A DNA stretch of 64,000 nt from Micrococcaceae bacterium Sec5.1 (GCA_039636795.1 CP143430.1:3472001-3536000), one strand, 5' to 3'; shown: positions 8,101-17,254, counted from the first letter of the stretch. Notes: generated by a model not told the origin, from the letters alone. A program made the numbers and translations.

Positions 8101-8868
8101 CTACGGCAAGGTCAGGATCATGGGCCCATCGGCGGTGATCGCCACGGTGTGTTCGCTATGCGCGGCCCTGTTTCCGCTGGAGGAGCGCAGAGTCCACTCA
8201 TCGTCATCGTGGTAATAGTCGTCCTTACCTCCAAGGATGAGCATTGGTTCGATGGCAATGACCAGCCCTTCTTGAAGTTTGATGCCCCTGCCCGGCCTGC
8301 CGATGTTGGGAACGGGCGGTTCGGCGTGCATTGTCCGGCCGATACCGTGGCCACCGTGATCGGCCAACAAACCATATCCAGCACGTTTGGCCTCACCGCC
8401 GATTGCATAGGCGAGGTCGCCCATCTTGTTGCCCACCCGGGCAGCTTCGATACCCCGGGCGAGTGCAGCGTCTGTGGCATCGATCAGTGCCTGGTCCGCT
8501 GGATCTGCCGTCCCCACGATGAAGCTGATGGCAGCATCTCCACACCAGCCTTCAAGGAAGGCGCCGCAATCCACACTTAGGAGGTCCCCGTCCTGGAGGA
8601 CGTAGCCATCTGGTATTCCATGCACCACAGCGTCATTCACGCTGGCACAGATCACCCCGGGAAACGGGAGCGCTGCCCACCGCGGATGGTAATCCAGGAA
8701 GGCCGGTTTGGCCCCAGCGCCTGAAATGACGTCCGCAGCAACCTCATCCAGTTCCTTGAGGGAAACGCCGACATCGGCATGCTCCCTGACTGCTGCCAAG
8801 GCGTTGGCCACCACCCTGCCGGCCTCACGCATCATCGAGATCTGGTCCGGTGTCTTAAGCATGGACAT
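8101..8868 (-). CDS. map: type I methionine aminopeptidase
   Basis: 255-residue cytosolic metallopeptidase that removes the initiator Met from nascent proteins. The five metal ligands are present: D100 and D111 (SVDCGAFLEGWCGDAA), H174 (HGGHGIGRTMH), E207 (IAIEPML) and E239 (SEHTVAIT), with substrate His83 (VVHGIPDG). CGGAGGA before the ATG at 8868 is a strong ribosome-binding site. There is no N-terminal zinc-finger or SH3-binding extension. It stands alone, not beside secY/infA, so a second map elsewhere in the genome is likely. Confidence 0.95.
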   Translation of the reverse strand: MSMLKTPDQISMMREAGRVVANALAAVREHADVGVSLKELDEVAADVISGAGAKPAFLDYHPRWAALPFPGVICASVNDAVVHGIPDGYVLQDGDLLSVDCGAFLEGWCGDAAISFIVGTADPADQALIDATDAALARGIEAARVGNKMGDLAYAIGGEAKRAGYGLLADHGGHGIGRTMHAEPPVPNIGRPGRGIKLQEGLVIAIEPMLILGGKDDYYHDDDEWTLRSSSGNRAAHSEHTVAITADGPMILTLP

Positions 8869-8898
8869 GGGATTCCTCCGGTTTTGCTGGGCGGGAGC

Positions 8899-8949
8899 AT
8901 TTGCTGTTCAGGGTCATTCGCTGTTCAGGGACATTCGCTGTTCTGGATC
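8899..8949. repeat. three tandem 17-bp repeats upstream of map
   Basis: Units are 8899-8915, 8916-8932 and 8933-8949, each built around ATTCGCTGTTCAGG with 1-3 mismatches. The array starts about 30 bp before the map start codon, in its likely promoter/5' UTR region. Confidence 0.8.
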
Positions 8950-9058
8950 ATCGTGGGATCCGCTGGCCATTGGACCCACTCTACGTGGGGCAGGTGGCTG
9001 CATGGCGTGGAGAATAAGGAGGAGTTCCCGACTGGATACTTCCCACGACGGCCGGTCA

Positions 9059-9064
9059 TAGAGT
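9059..9064 (+). promoter_or_regulatory. candidate leaderless -10 box of the AlkD-like gene
   Basis: TAGAGT lies 6 nt before the ATG at 9071, and no Shine-Dalgarno sequence is present. A -35 box is not obvious. Confidence 0.4.
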
Positions 9065-9070
9065 TGGGGC

Positions 9071-9757
9071 ATGGAGAACAAGGACTTACTTGAGGCCATC
9101 CGGTCAACACTTCGCTCCGCGAGGGACGCTGAGCGAGCCCGGGGAGCCCAGGCATATATGAAGTCGGACATGCCGTCCTGGGGTATCCGGGTGCCTGAAG
9201 TTCGCAGGATCGTCAAGGTGGCAGCGAAGCAGTTTCCCATCTCTTCACCCGCCAGCCTTCGCGAGGCCGTTCATGATTTATGGCGGAATGCCCAGGCGCG
9301 CGAAGAACGATATGCAGCCATTGAATTGACGGGCCTGCCGTTGGTCAAGGAAGACCTTGGCATGCTGCCGGTCTATGAGGAAATAATTCGCACCGGCGCG
9401 TGGTGGGACCTCGTCGACGGGGTGGCCCACCGCCTCTGCGGCCTCCTGCTTGCCCACAGGTCCACCATGACGCCGCTATTGCTCCAATGGTCCACTGACC
9501 AGGACATGTGGATCCGAAGGGCGTCCATTACTGCGCAATTGGCAGCCAAGGGCCTAACGGACCCGGGACTGCTGGCGGCTGTCATCAAACCCAACCTTGC
9601 CGACAAGGAGTTCTTCATCCGCAAGGCCATCGGATGGGCCTTGCGTGAGTACAGCAAGACAAACCCGGAGTGGGTCAGGGCGTTTGCGGCAGAGAATGCT
9701 CCAGCACTGAGCCCTCTCTCCACACGTGAGGCGGTACGGCTTCTGTCGTCGCATTAA
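9071..9757 (+). CDS. DNA alkylation repair protein (AlkD-like HEAT-repeat glycosylase)
   Basis: 228-residue all-helical protein of the AlkC/AlkD family, which excises positively charged alkylpurines from DNA by HEAT-like repeats. Family landmarks: YMKSDMPSWGIRVPEVRRIVK near residues 31-51, the ARTGAWWDLVD-like IRTGAWWDLVDGVAHRL segment with the catalytic Asp in WWDLVD, MWIRRASITAQL, and the C-terminal FFIRKAIGWALREYSKTNPEWV. Length is typical. The ATG fits a leaderless promoter. It is convergent with mptB. Confidence 0.9.
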   Translation: MENKDLLEAIRSTLRSARDAERARGAQAYMKSDMPSWGIRVPEVRRIVKVAAKQFPISSPASLREAVHDLWRNAQAREERYAAIELTGLPLVKEDLGMLPVYEEIIRTGAWWDLVDGVAHRLCGLLLAHRSTMTPLLLQWSTDQDMWIRRASITAQLAAKGLTDPGLLAAVIKPNLADKEFFIRKAIGWALREYSKTNPEWVRAFAAENAPALSPLSTREAVRLLSSH

Positions 9758-9796
9758 GCATTGGAACAGGAGCCCTCAAGACGCTCGCCCGATTCC

Positions 9797-11353
9797 TCAG
9801 ATGATCGGGCGCAGGCCCGGCTCGTCGCGCTTGCGGAAAAGGCTCTTTGTCTTCGGATCAACGAAGATCAAATAAACGGCAAACAGGAGCGCAATGATGG
9901 CTGCCGCGTTCCGCGCCAAGGTCAGGGCAAGGCCGAGATCCTCGCTTTGAAGATAGGGAAACACATCCAGTTGGTCTGAGATGGCGTAGACCATGAAGAA
10001 CGACACCACGAAGTAGACCGCCTTTACCTGCCAGTCATTGCGTATACCTGTTACCGCAAACAACGGAATCAGCCACACCACGTACCAGGACTGGATCATC
10101 GGGGCCAACAAGACGATCGCCGCAAAGGCAAGGGTGAGCCGGCGCATGAGGCGATCGTGTTCTCCCCGGAAGACCTGCCAGGCAATGGCTCCCACCATCA
10201 GCACTTTGCCGGCGTCGTAAACCCACTTGGCCATGCCCCAGCCGTCAAGTCCAAAGACGTTGAAGATCGACGCGACAACCAGGCCTATCAAGCCGATGGG
10301 TGCGTACCAGATCCAGACGCTCCCGGGGGCAGACAGACCCTTCACCCATCCAAACCCAAACCCGTTGACCAGGCTCATGGCGTACAGGAGGCCGAAGGTC
10401 AGGGCGGCTGTCAGGAACCAGAAAAGGATCTTGCGCGGCCATGACGCACCCTTGCCCGCCCAGAGCAAGCCAATAAAGGGCAGGAAGACCACCGTAATTG
10501 GCTTGACCGAAATGGAGAGTGTCACCAGCACCAAGCCCAGGACCACCCGGCGGGTGGCGCAGTAGTACAGGCCTGCCAAGGCCAGACCAATCATGAGTGC
10601 GTCATTATGGACACTGGCAATGAAATTGGTGAGAAAGAGGGGGTTGGCGGCTGTCAACCATAGTGCGCGGTGCGGATTGACGCCGTGGAGTTCTGCCAGC
10701 TTGGGTACGTAGATGATGCAAAGTATGACGCCCGCAACTGCCACCAGCCTGAACAGCATGATGCAGGCCTCAGGCTGGACGTTGGTCACCCAAACAACGA
10801 ATTGTTCGATCCAAAGGAACAACTGACCATAGGGAACAGGCGCTTCCGTCCACATCTTGTCGGCACCCAATTGGAAGTAGTTCGGTAGGGCGGAAATCCC
10901 ATTCTCATAGGGATTCATTCCCTCAACCATGAGTCTGCCCTGCCCGATGTAGGCGTAGACATCCCTGCTGAACAGCGGGACAGTGAACATCATGGGCAAC
11001 CCCCAGGCCACCACAGCCTGCAAGGTGGCCTTGCGGGCTTGGAGTCCCCATACCCGGACCCGCTGTCCCAGCCGCAGCCAAGCCCGGACAAGCAGCATGC
11101 CACCAACAGCCAACAGGACAATGGACAGCCCGACGCCCACACCTTCGGTACGCATCCAGATGAAAAGCGGAAGCCGCCGAAGTTCAGAAACCGGCGCGAG
11201 CCAGCCAACGCCCAGCGAGCCAAAGACAAGGAACATCGAACCTATGAAACCGGCGATCAGCGGGGACCTGGCGTTATCCACTTCGCTGGCAGCAGCATCC
11301 GCAGGCGGCGCTTCTTTCCCTGCCTTCTGGGCGGCGGGTACAGGCACCGTCAT
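9797..11353 (-). CDS. mptB: polyprenol-phosphomannose-dependent alpha-1,6-mannosyltransferase (MptB-like, GT-C fold)
   Basis: About 518-residue polytopic membrane enzyme, with at least ten hydrophobic segments, of the actinobacterial MptA/MptB family that extends the alpha-1,6-mannan core of lipomannan/lipoarabinomannan from decaprenyl-phosphomannose. Typical stretches are FSRDVYAYIGQGRLMVEGMNPYE (the catalytic acidic residue lies in the SRDVY loop), APVPYGQLFLWIEQ, ASVHNDALMIGL and LGLVLVTLSISVKP. I place the start at ATG 11353; the frame is open to 11464, but that stretch lacks family character and lies in the space needed by the divergent orn promoter. MptA versus MptB cannot be settled here. 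Confidence 0.82.
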   Translation of the reverse strand: MTVPVPAAQKAGKEAPPADAAASEVDNARSPLIAGFIGSMFLVFGSLGVGWLAPVSELRRLPLFIWMRTEGVGVGLSIVLLAVGGMLLVRAWLRLGQRVRVWGLQARKATLQAVVAWGLPMMFTVPLFSRDVYAYIGQGRLMVEGMNPYENGISALPNYFQLGADKMWTEAPVPYGQLFLWIEQFVVWVTNVQPEACIMLFRLVAVAGVILCIIYVPKLAELHGVNPHRALWLTAANPLFLTNFIASVHNDALMIGLALAGLYYCATRRVVLGLVLVTLSISVKPITVVFLPFIGLLWAGKGASWPRKILFWFLTAALTFGLLYAMSLVNGFGFGWVKGLSAPGSVWIWYAPIGLIGLVVASIFNVFGLDGWGMAKWVYDAGKVLMVGAIAWQVFRGEHDRLMRRLTLAFAAIVLLAPMIQSWYVVWLIPLFAVTGIRNDWQVKAVYFVVSFFMVYAISDQLDVFPYLQSEDLGLALTLARNAAAIIALLFAVYLIFVDPKTKSLFRKRDEPGLRPII

Positions 11354-11490
11354 GTGGTCTTCATCCAATCGTTTGCCCGTTGCGTTCCGGGACAGAAATC
11401 TGAATCTCTGGGGGCTGTCCACGACAGGAAGAAAGGACACTGCCGTGCTCAAAAATCCTACCATCGGAGCACTTGGAACCGCCTGAAGGA

Positions 11491-11496
11491 TAGGCT
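11491..11496 (+). promoter_or_regulatory. candidate leaderless -10 box of orn
   Basis: TAGGCT ends 6 nt before the GTG start at 11503, with no ribosome-binding site between. No good -35 box is seen at 16-18 nt. Confidence 0.35.
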
Positions 11497-11502
11497 AGGC
11501 GC

Positions 11503-12138
11503 GTGCCTATTACTAATGAACGCATCGTCTGGATTGACTGCGAAATGACCGGCCTGGACCTCAAGAACGACGCCCTGATCGAAGTGGCGGCGCTCGTGAC
11601 GGACTCCGAGCTCAACATCCTGGGCGATGGCGTGGACGTCGTCATCAAGCCCGACGACGCAGCGCTGGAGCAAATGAACGACTTCGTTCGCGACATGCAC
11701 ACCCGCTCCAAACTCCTTGACGAACTCCCCCACGGCAAGACGATGGCCGAAGCTGAGGCGCAGGTGCTTGAGTACATCGAGAAGTGGGTTCCGGACCCCC
11801 GCAAGGCCCCCTTGGGGGGCAACTCGGTGGGCACGGACAGGATGTTCCTGGCCAGGGACATGCCGAACATTGTGGAGCACCTCCACTATCGCGTCATCGA
11901 TGTCAGTACCATCAAGGAACTCTCGCGCCGCTGGTTCCCGCGGGCCTACTTCCAGTCGCCGGCCAAGCATGGCGGACATCGCGCACTGGGGGACATCAAG
12001 GATTCCATCGACGAGCTCCGCTACTACAGGCAAGCTGTTTTTGTACCTGCCCCGGGCCCTGACACTGCTACCGCCCAGCGCATCTCCAAAGACATCACAG
12101 CCACTGCTGAGACTCTGGGTGCAACAGAAACTATGTGA
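11503..12138 (+). CDS. orn: oligoribonuclease (DEDDh 3'-5' exoribonuclease)
   Basis: 211-residue essential enzyme that degrades 2-5 nt RNA (nanoRNA, pGpG) to mononucleotides. DEDDh residues are visible: D/E in [12 protein letters not shown] (about 9-20), D near [10 protein letters not shown], and H/D in [18 protein letters not shown]. Start is GTG, giving [10 protein letters not shown] as in relatives. It is slightly longer than E. coli Orn (181 aa) because of a C-terminal [24 protein letters not shown] tail. It is divergent from mptB and followed by tRNA-His. Confidence 0.95.
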   Translation: MPITNERIVWIDCEMTGLDLKNDALIEVAALVTDSELNILGDGVDVVIKPDDAALEQMNDFVRDMHTRSKLLDELPHGKTMAEAEAQVLEYIEKWVPDPRKAPLGGNSVGTDRMFLARDMPNIVEHLHYRVIDVSTIKELSRRWFPRAYFQSPAKHGGHRALGDIKDSIDELRYYRQAVFVPAPGPDTATAQRISKDITATAETLGATETM

Positions 12139-12269
12139 TCTGCGCCATTTTTGAAGGTTTTTTCGTCGAAACCGGCAAAAGTGGACTTTTCACCCCAAAA
12201 CAGCAGGTAAGCTATTTGTCGTTGCCTTCACGGAATGCCGGTCATACGGACTTACCGAAAAAGGCGCAT

Positions 12270-12343
12270 GGTGGGCGTAGCTCAGTTGGCAGAGCGCCTG
12301 GTTGTGGTCCAGGAGGTCGCGGGTTCAACCCCCGTCGCTCACC
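12270..12343 (+). tRNA. tRNA-His (anticodon GTG)
   Basis: Cloverleaf with acceptor GTGGGCG/CGCTCAC, an extra G(-1) at 12270 facing discriminator C at 12343 (the identity element of tRNA-His), anticodon loop TTGTGGT and T loop TTCAACC. CCA is not encoded. Confidence 0.95.
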
Positions 12344-12375
12344 CCGCCGAGATTGGCTCAAAAGCCGGTTTCCAC

Positions 12376-12412
12376 AAAGGCCGCACCGGTTATCCGGTGC
12401 GGCCTTTGTTTT
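12376..12412 (+). terminator. rho-independent terminator after tRNA-His
   Basis: A 14-bp stem (AAAGGCCGCACCGG and its complement) with a TTAT loop is followed by GTTTTGTTTTG. Confidence 0.88.
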
Positions 12413-12479
12413 GTTTTGGCCCGCCTGCAGTCCCACGGGTTGCTTCCGGAACACAGCGATCGACTAAGGAAGAGCTGAC

Positions 12480-13052
12480 ATGACCGTCCTCCCTGTGACC
12501 ATTTGGGGCGAACCCGTTTTGCACCGTCGGGCAAGTGAAGTCGAAGTATTCGATGACGAGCTCCGAAAACTCATCGCGGACATGTTCGAAACCAATGATG
12601 CCGCGAACGGAGTGGGCCTCGCCGCACCCCAGGTGGGAGTCGGCAAGCGCATCTTTGTGTATAAGTACGCCAATGACGACGACGCGCCTGAGCAAGGCGT
12701 TCTGGTCAATCCCGTCTTGACCCTCTCAAAGATCTCAGGAGCCCTCCCGGACCCGGAAGAGCACATTGAGGGGTGCCTGTCGTTCCCCGGAGAGCACTAT
12801 CCTCTGCAGCGCGCTGTGTGGGCCCGCGTCCAAGGCTTTGACGCTGACGGAAACCCGGTGGACTTCGAAGCTACGGGCTGGTTCGCTCGAGTGATGCAAC
12901 ACGAGTACGACCATTTGGACGGCAAGCTTTACATCAACCGCCTTGTGGACCGATATGCCAGGAAGGCCATGAAGCAGGCCAAGAAGAACGGTTGGGGCGT
13001 TCCCGGATTGACATGGATGCCTGGCGTCGACCCGGACCCGTTCGGACACTGA
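12480..13052 (+). CDS. def: peptide deformylase
   Basis: 190-residue metalloenzyme that removes the formyl group from nascent N-termini. All three motifs are intact: GVGLAAPQVG (44-53), EGCLS with Cys99 as metal ligand, and HEYDH with His141/His145 and catalytic Glu142. AAGGAAGAG lies just before the ATG at 12480. The C-terminus (KKNGWGVPGLTWMPGVDPDPFGH) is typical of actinobacterial deformylases. It works upstream of methionine aminopeptidase, also encoded in this window. The next gene begins 4 bp after the stop. Confidence 0.96.
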   Translation: MTVLPVTIWGEPVLHRRASEVEVFDDELRKLIADMFETNDAANGVGLAAPQVGVGKRIFVYKYANDDDAPEQGVLVNPVLTLSKISGALPDPEEHIEGCLSFPGEHYPLQRAVWARVQGFDADGNPVDFEATGWFARVMQHEYDHLDGKLYINRLVDRYARKAMKQAKKNGWGVPGLTWMPGVDPDPFGH

Positions 13053-13056
13053 TCCG

Positions 13057-13896
13057 ATGAACCAAGAACGCCATGCAGAATTGTTTCAGCTCCTGGACGT
13101 TGCCGGCGAGGACGCCATGGAATGCGCCGCGCTCTTGGACAGAAACCCCAGCGGCCACGTCTTGGACGCATTGGAACTGCTGCAGCAACGGCTTGGCACT
13201 TTTCCAGCTGACAGTATTTCTCCCCATGAGCTGGGCGAGACCGTCTGGATCGAAGCTCTGCTCCGCTTCGCACCCAGGGTCCACGCATACCATCTGGAGT
13301 TGGGAATCGGCGCCGACGTGTCGGCAGCCGCCCTGGCTGACGTGGGACTTCAGCTCCGCATCAACCGCCGCGTGCATGGACATTTCGGCTTGGACACCTG
13401 GAGCTGGCTGACGTTACATATGGCAGGCAATCTGTTCCGGCTCGGCCGATTGCAATTCCATTTGATCCGGAGCGGGCCTGACGACGGGCCAGGGGGCAGC
13501 CTCGCGTACGCATCCGATTGGGTCCTGGGTGTCCACATTCCCGAGGATGGCGGCCTCTCCCCCTCGCTGGTAGACGCCAGCTTTGACGAGGCGCGCTCGT
13601 TTTTTCCCCACTACTTTCCGGACAAGCCGGCCACTGTGGCCACGTGCGAGTCCTGGATGCTGGATCCCTACTTGGTTGAACGGCTTCCCAATAGCAACAT
13701 CGCATCCTTCGCCCGCCGTTTCACGCTGGATCGGTGCACCGATGCCCCCACTGATGCCGTGTACTTCACGTTTAGGCAGCGGGGGCTCGAGAACCTGGAC
13801 AAACTACCCCGGGAAACTTCGCTCCAGCGCATAGTCCTTGAGAGAATCGACGACGGCGGTACCTGGCAACTGGGACACGGTCACCTGACGCTGTAA
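13057..13896 (+). CDS. acyltransferase-domain protein (NAT_N/GNAT_C type)
   Basis: 279-residue protein resembling actinobacterial acyltransferase-domain proteins with an N-terminal helical domain (about 1-125) and a C-terminal GNAT-like beta domain (about 130-279). Visible landmarks: GLDTWSWLTLHMAGNLFRLGRLQFHL, the segment LGVHIPEDGGLSPSLVDASFDEARSFF, CESWMLDP and SNIASFARRF. Acceptor unknown. The ATG is 4 bp after def, suggesting co-transcription. The 3' end overlaps the convergent HNH gene by 16 bp. The family call is from memory of these motifs and needs a profile search. Confidence 0.75.
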   Translation: MNQERHAELFQLLDVAGEDAMECAALLDRNPSGHVLDALELLQQRLGTFPADSISPHELGETVWIEALLRFAPRVHAYHLELGIGADVSAAALADVGLQLRINRRVHGHFGLDTWSWLTLHMAGNLFRLGRLQFHLIRSGPDDGPGGSLAYASDWVLGVHIPEDGGLSPSLVDASFDEARSFFPHYFPDKPATVATCESWMLDPYLVERLPNSNIASFARRFTLDRCTDAPTDAVYFTFRQRGLENLDKLPRETSLQRIVLERIDDGGTWQLGHGHLTL

Positions 13897-14729
13897 ATGG
13901 TCTGCTGATCGGGGCAAGAAGAAAGGACGCGCATCATGGCGTCCTTCTCCGCCTGTGTGACCCAGAGCTTGTAGGCTGCCTTGACGGAGATCTGCCGTGC
14001 TACGTAGTGACACCGGAAGTTCTTGTTCGGCGGGAGCCAGGTGGCGGCGTCGCCTGCGCCCTTCTTCACATTCTCGGGCCCATCAGCTGCAATCAGGTTC
14101 AAGGGATCATTTGCCAGCCTTTGACGCTGCTGCACCGTTAATTGCTTGGCACCCTTCTGCCATGCGTCGGCGAGGGCGACAATGTGGTCAATCTGAACAT
14201 CAGCGCTGGTGTCCTGGCCCCGACGGAAGGTCACGTGGGCGCCCGTGTAGGGTTCGTGAAACTCTCCAGTGGCAACCTTGCATGAGGAACCACTAGTGAA
14301 CTCCACCGACGACAGGTCCCTGCGCAGGATGTCGTTCCTGGTATCGCATCCGTTTCGATCGGCATCCAGCCACGCCTGGCCGAATGCGGTTCGCTCATAG
14401 TCTTCCTGGGATGCCCGTCCCTTAACTTCCAACTGTGCCAGTGCGGTGCTTGCCTTCTCCGCGGGAACAGCCTCGATGCCGGAAATGGGTTTCATCCAAG
14501 CCGGGTTAAATACCGGCGCATCAGTGGGGCCGGAGACCCAAGGCTCAGCCGCGTTGAACTGGCCGGTGGTGAAGAACCAAGACAGTCCTGCCACGACGGT
14601 GGCGGCCACTAATCCTAGAATGGCCCAGGCTTGGCGTGATCGTCTGCGCGCGCGTTTGTAGGCAGACCAGGTGATACTCAAGGGGCTCCGTCCAGTCGGG
14701 GAGGGTGGTGTCCTTCGAGCGTAGGACAC
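13881..14729 (-). CDS. membrane-anchored or secreted HNH nuclease (DUF1524-like)
   Basis: 282-residue protein with a basic N-terminus (YKRARRRSRQ), one hydrophobic segment (AWAILGLVAATVVAGLSWFF, about 36-55) acting as signal anchor, a linker, and a C-terminal HNH domain: QAWLDADRNGCDTRNDILRRDL, DVQIDHIVALADAWQKGA (the His-Asp-His core), ANDPLNLIAADGPENVKKGAGDAATWLPPN. This architecture is common in actinobacteria and is thought to be extracellular DNA degradation, but that is inference. GTG 14729 is used; a TTG near 14684 is an alternative closer to the anchor. Confidence 0.85.
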   Translation of the reverse strand: MSYARRTPPSPTGRSPLSITWSAYKRARRRSRQAWAILGLVAATVVAGLSWFFTTGQFNAAEPWVSGPTDAPVFNPAWMKPISGIEAVPAEKASTALAQLEVKGRASQEDYERTAFGQAWLDADRNGCDTRNDILRRDLSSVEFTSGSSCKVATGEFHEPYTGAHVTFRRGQDTSADVQIDHIVALADAWQKGAKQLTVQQRQRLANDPLNLIAADGPENVKKGAGDAATWLPPNKNFRCHYVARQISVKAAYKLWVTQAEKDAMMRVLSSCPDQQTIYSVR

Positions 14730-14803
14730 GGCACCGACAGTCAGAGCCGATATCCACAGTGTGTAGGAGAAGTCACACTGCAGTGGTGGGGTTCTTCCCC
14801 GGG

Positions 14804-15013
14804 TTACTGCTCACGCATAACGCGTTGCAGGTCTTCCGCAGCCACCTCCAGCAGCGTACGCAATTGCTGGACGCGTTCGTCGCTGACGTCCCCCGCAGCG
14901 TTTGCTGCGATGGCCTGGTCCAGCAGTTTCTGTGCCTGCTTGTGGTTGGCCCGTGCTACGTCCAACGCGTGTTCCAGCGTTGTCTCGTGTTCCAAAGTCG
15001 ATTCATTTTCCAT
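14804..15013 (-). CDS. small acidic coiled-coil hypothetical protein
   Basis: 69-residue protein from the ATG at 15013 (MENESTLEHE...). It is almost wholly helical with heptad-like spacing (ALDVARANHKQAQKLLDQAIAANAA ... VQQLRTLLEVAAEDLQRVM) and net acidic. No family is recognised. A longer in-frame start at 15055 is possible. It follows gap on the same strand by about 70 bp and may share its transcript. Confidence 0.6.
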   Translation of the reverse strand: MENESTLEHETTLEHALDVARANHKQAQKLLDQAIAANAAGDVSDERVQQLRTLLEVAAEDLQRVMREQ

Positions 15014-15084
15014 GAACCCATTTTGGTCAGGTTTCCCGGCTGATGCCAGTGACACCGCCGGGAAACCCGTGAATACTTCCCGGC

Positions 15085-16572
15085 TTAGGCGTTGGCTGCC
15101 TCAAGCACTGCGATGGGAGCCACGATGTCGCGGGCAGGGAAGGACGGCGGGTTGACGCCGGCCATTTCCTCCATGACACGGACCACCTGGCAGGAGTAGC
15201 CGAATTCGTTGTCGTACCAAACGTAGAGCACGAGGTTCTTGTCGTTGGAAATAGTGGCCAGACCATCAACGATGCCTGCGCGGCGGGAACCAACGAAGTC
15301 GGTGGAGACAACGTCCGGCGAGTCGATGTAGTCGATCTGCTTCCGCAACGGCGAGTGCAGCGACATTTCGCGGAGGTAGTCGTTGACCTCATCGCGTGTG
15401 GTGCCATTGGCAAGGTTGAGGTTCAGGATCGCCATGGACACATCCGGGGTAGGTACGCGGATCGCGTTACCGGTGAGCTTGCCCTGAAGTTCCGGAAGCG
15501 CCTTGGCAACAGCCTTGGCTGCGCCTGTCTCCGTGATAACCATGTTCAGGGCTGCCGAACGGCCGCGGCGGTCTCCCTTGTGGAAGTTGTCGATCAGGTT
15601 TTGGTCGTTCGTGAACGAGTGCACCGTTTCAACGTGGCCGTGGATGATACCGAATTTGTCGTTGATGGCCTTCAGTACCGGAGTAATGGCGTTGGTTGTG
15701 CACGACGCAGCGGTGACGATCTTGTCGTCATCGGAGATGTCGGACTGGTTGATTCCGTGGACGATGTTCTTCAGATCGCCCTTGCCCGGAGCCGTCAGCA
15801 GGACGCGCGCAACACCCTTGCTCTGCAGGTGCTGGGACAGGCCCTCCGCATCGCGCCAGCGTCCGGTGTTGTCCACTACCAGGGCATCCTTGATGCCGTA
15901 GGCGGTGTAGTCCACGGTGGCGGGGTTGTCGGAGTAGATGACCTGGACCTGAACGCCGTTGGCAGTGATGGTGTTGGCTTCTTCGTCCACGCGGATGGTT
16001 CCCTCAAAGGAACCGTGTACGGAGTCGCGGCGCAGGAGGCTGGCACGCTTGACGAGGTCGTTCTCGGCGCCCTTGCGGACAACGATGGCACGCAGCCGCA
16101 GGCCATGCCCACCACCGGCCTTTTCAATCAGGATGCGGGCCAGGAGGCGACCGATGCGCCCAAAGCCATAAAGCACGACGTCGGTGCTGGTGCGGTCATC
16201 AGCGCCACGCTTTCCGACGATTTCGGCGAGCTCGGCCCGCAGGAACTCATCCAAGGAGGTGCCGTGGCCCTCTACGCGGAACTTCTCCGTAAGGCGGGCA
16301 ATGTCGATTGCAGCCGCACCGAGTTCCAGCTCAGCAAGAGCGTTCAACAGGGGTGCGGTTTCTTCGAGCAGCAGCTCGGTGTTGCTCATCCGGCGCGCAA
16401 AGCGGTGGGCCTTCAGGATGTTCATGGTCGACTTGTTGATCAGGCTCCGGCCGTGGATGCTCGTGACCACGTTGTTTTCCCGGTACAACCGGCCGATCAC
16501 CGGAATCATGGCCTCGGCGAGAGCCTCCCGGCCCATCCACTTATCAAGACAAGAATCTGACGTCTGGCTCAC
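15085..16572 (-). CDS. gap: glyceraldehyde-3-phosphate dehydrogenase, long GapB-type
   Basis: 495-residue GAPDH with a roughly 130-residue N-terminal extension absent from the ordinary 335-aa enzyme. The Rossmann motif GFGRIGR is at 136-142 and the catalytic Cys291 is in ASCTTNA, followed by ITPVLKAINDKFGI. The C-terminal YVWYDNEFGYSCQVVRVME is typical. This long form corresponds to Corynebacterium GapB, which favours the gluconeogenic direction and accepts NADP; cofactor use here is inferred. The GTG start at 16572 has AAGGAAGG upstream. A glycolytic GapA should exist elsewhere. Confidence 0.93.
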   Translation of the reverse strand: MSQTSDSCLDKWMGREALAEAMIPVIGRLYRENNVVTSIHGRSLINKSTMNILKAHRFARRMSNTELLLEETAPLLNALAELELGAAAIDIARLTEKFRVEGHGTSLDEFLRAELAEIVGKRGADDRTSTDVVLYGFGRIGRLLARILIEKAGGGHGLRLRAIVVRKGAENDLVKRASLLRRDSVHGSFEGTIRVDEEANTITANGVQVQVIYSDNPATVDYTAYGIKDALVVDNTGRWRDAEGLSQHLQSKGVARVLLTAPGKGDLKNIVHGINQSDISDDDKIVTAASCTTNAITPVLKAINDKFGIIHGHVETVHSFTNDQNLIDNFHKGDRRGRSAALNMVITETGAAKAVAKALPELQGKLTGNAIRVPTPDVSMAILNLNLANGTTRDEVNDYLREMSLHSPLRKQIDYIDSPDVVSTDFVGSRRAGIVDGLATISNDKNLVLYVWYDNEFGYSCQVVRVMEEMAGVNPPSFPARDIVAPIAVLEAANA

Positions 16573-16693
16573 AGAACTACCTTCCTTGGGTCAACCACAT
16601 ACGTCCTCGTATGCAGATGGCGGCCGCCCGGAGTAATCCTGCGGCACGGGCACTGGCCGGGCTTCGGTCCACCCACAGCGCCTTGAACGATTG

Positions 16694-16732
16694 CAAAGAA
16701 AAGACCGCCGGCTGCGAACGCAGTCCCGGCGG
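16694..16732 (-). terminator. terminator of rnpB
   Basis: Reading the minus strand, CCGCCGG ... CCGGCGG closes an inner CTGCG/CGCAG stem and is followed by TCTTTTCTTT. It is about 125 nt downstream of the mature RNase P RNA 3' end. Confidence 0.75.
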
Positions 16733-16855
16733 CAGAACATCTACGTTCATAACAAGTCTAAGGCGGAAGGGCGTCCTCTTGGGTGCCGGGGGGCGTGAAA
16801 TCACTCACATGGCAGTCACAATGGACGTCATATGCCCGGGACCTCAGTGGCGAAT

Positions 16856-17254
16856 GTGGATGGGTTGACCGATACGCCGGGTTCTGTCATCCCTTGCCGT
16901 TGCCGGCAAAGGAGTGGCGGCCATCCATCTACGAACGCCGTTGCCGACGCCCTCCAGCAGCCTACCCGGACACTCGGGCGAGCAGCCCTCAAACGTGTCC
17001 TGTCTGGCCTTGCTCCGGGTGGGGTTTACCTAGCCTCCCCGGTCACCCAGGGAGCTGGTGGTCTCTTACACCACCGTTTCACCCTTACCTGCCGCATGCT
17101 GATGCGAGCACCATTACGCGAAGGCGGTCTGTTCTCTGTGGCACTGGCCTGCGGGTTACCCCGAGTGGGCGTTACCCACCACCCTGCTCTGCGGAGCCCG
17201 GACGTTCCTCGAGCCACTTCCGTGACGCGCGACCGCCTGGTCAACCCATCCGCC
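16856..17254 (-). ncRNA. rnpB: RNase P RNA (class A)
   Basis: About 399-nt catalytic RNA of RNase P, which matures tRNA 5' ends. Helix P1 is a perfect 12-bp pairing of GGATGGGTTGAC (5' end, complement of 17240-17251) with GTCAACCCATCC (3' end, complement of 16858-16869). The conserved core reads GTCCGGGCTCCGCAGAGCAGGGTGGTGGGTAA in pieces near 17160-17205, and the 3' domain has GACAGAACCCGGCGTAT near 16870-16890. A TAGACT -10 box lies just upstream (complement of 17259-17264). Ends are set by P1 and may be off by a few bases. Open frames across this region are spurious. Confidence 0.95.

Noticed and set aside
11354..11464. N-terminal extension of the mptB frame to 11464
   Set aside because: No ribosome-binding site and no family character; the space is needed for the two divergent promoters.
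15355..16560. A 401-residue plus-strand frame inside gap and similar long shadows in gnd, ffh and comM
   Set aside because: Antisense to well-conserved genes with recognisable active sites; no start signal and no family match.
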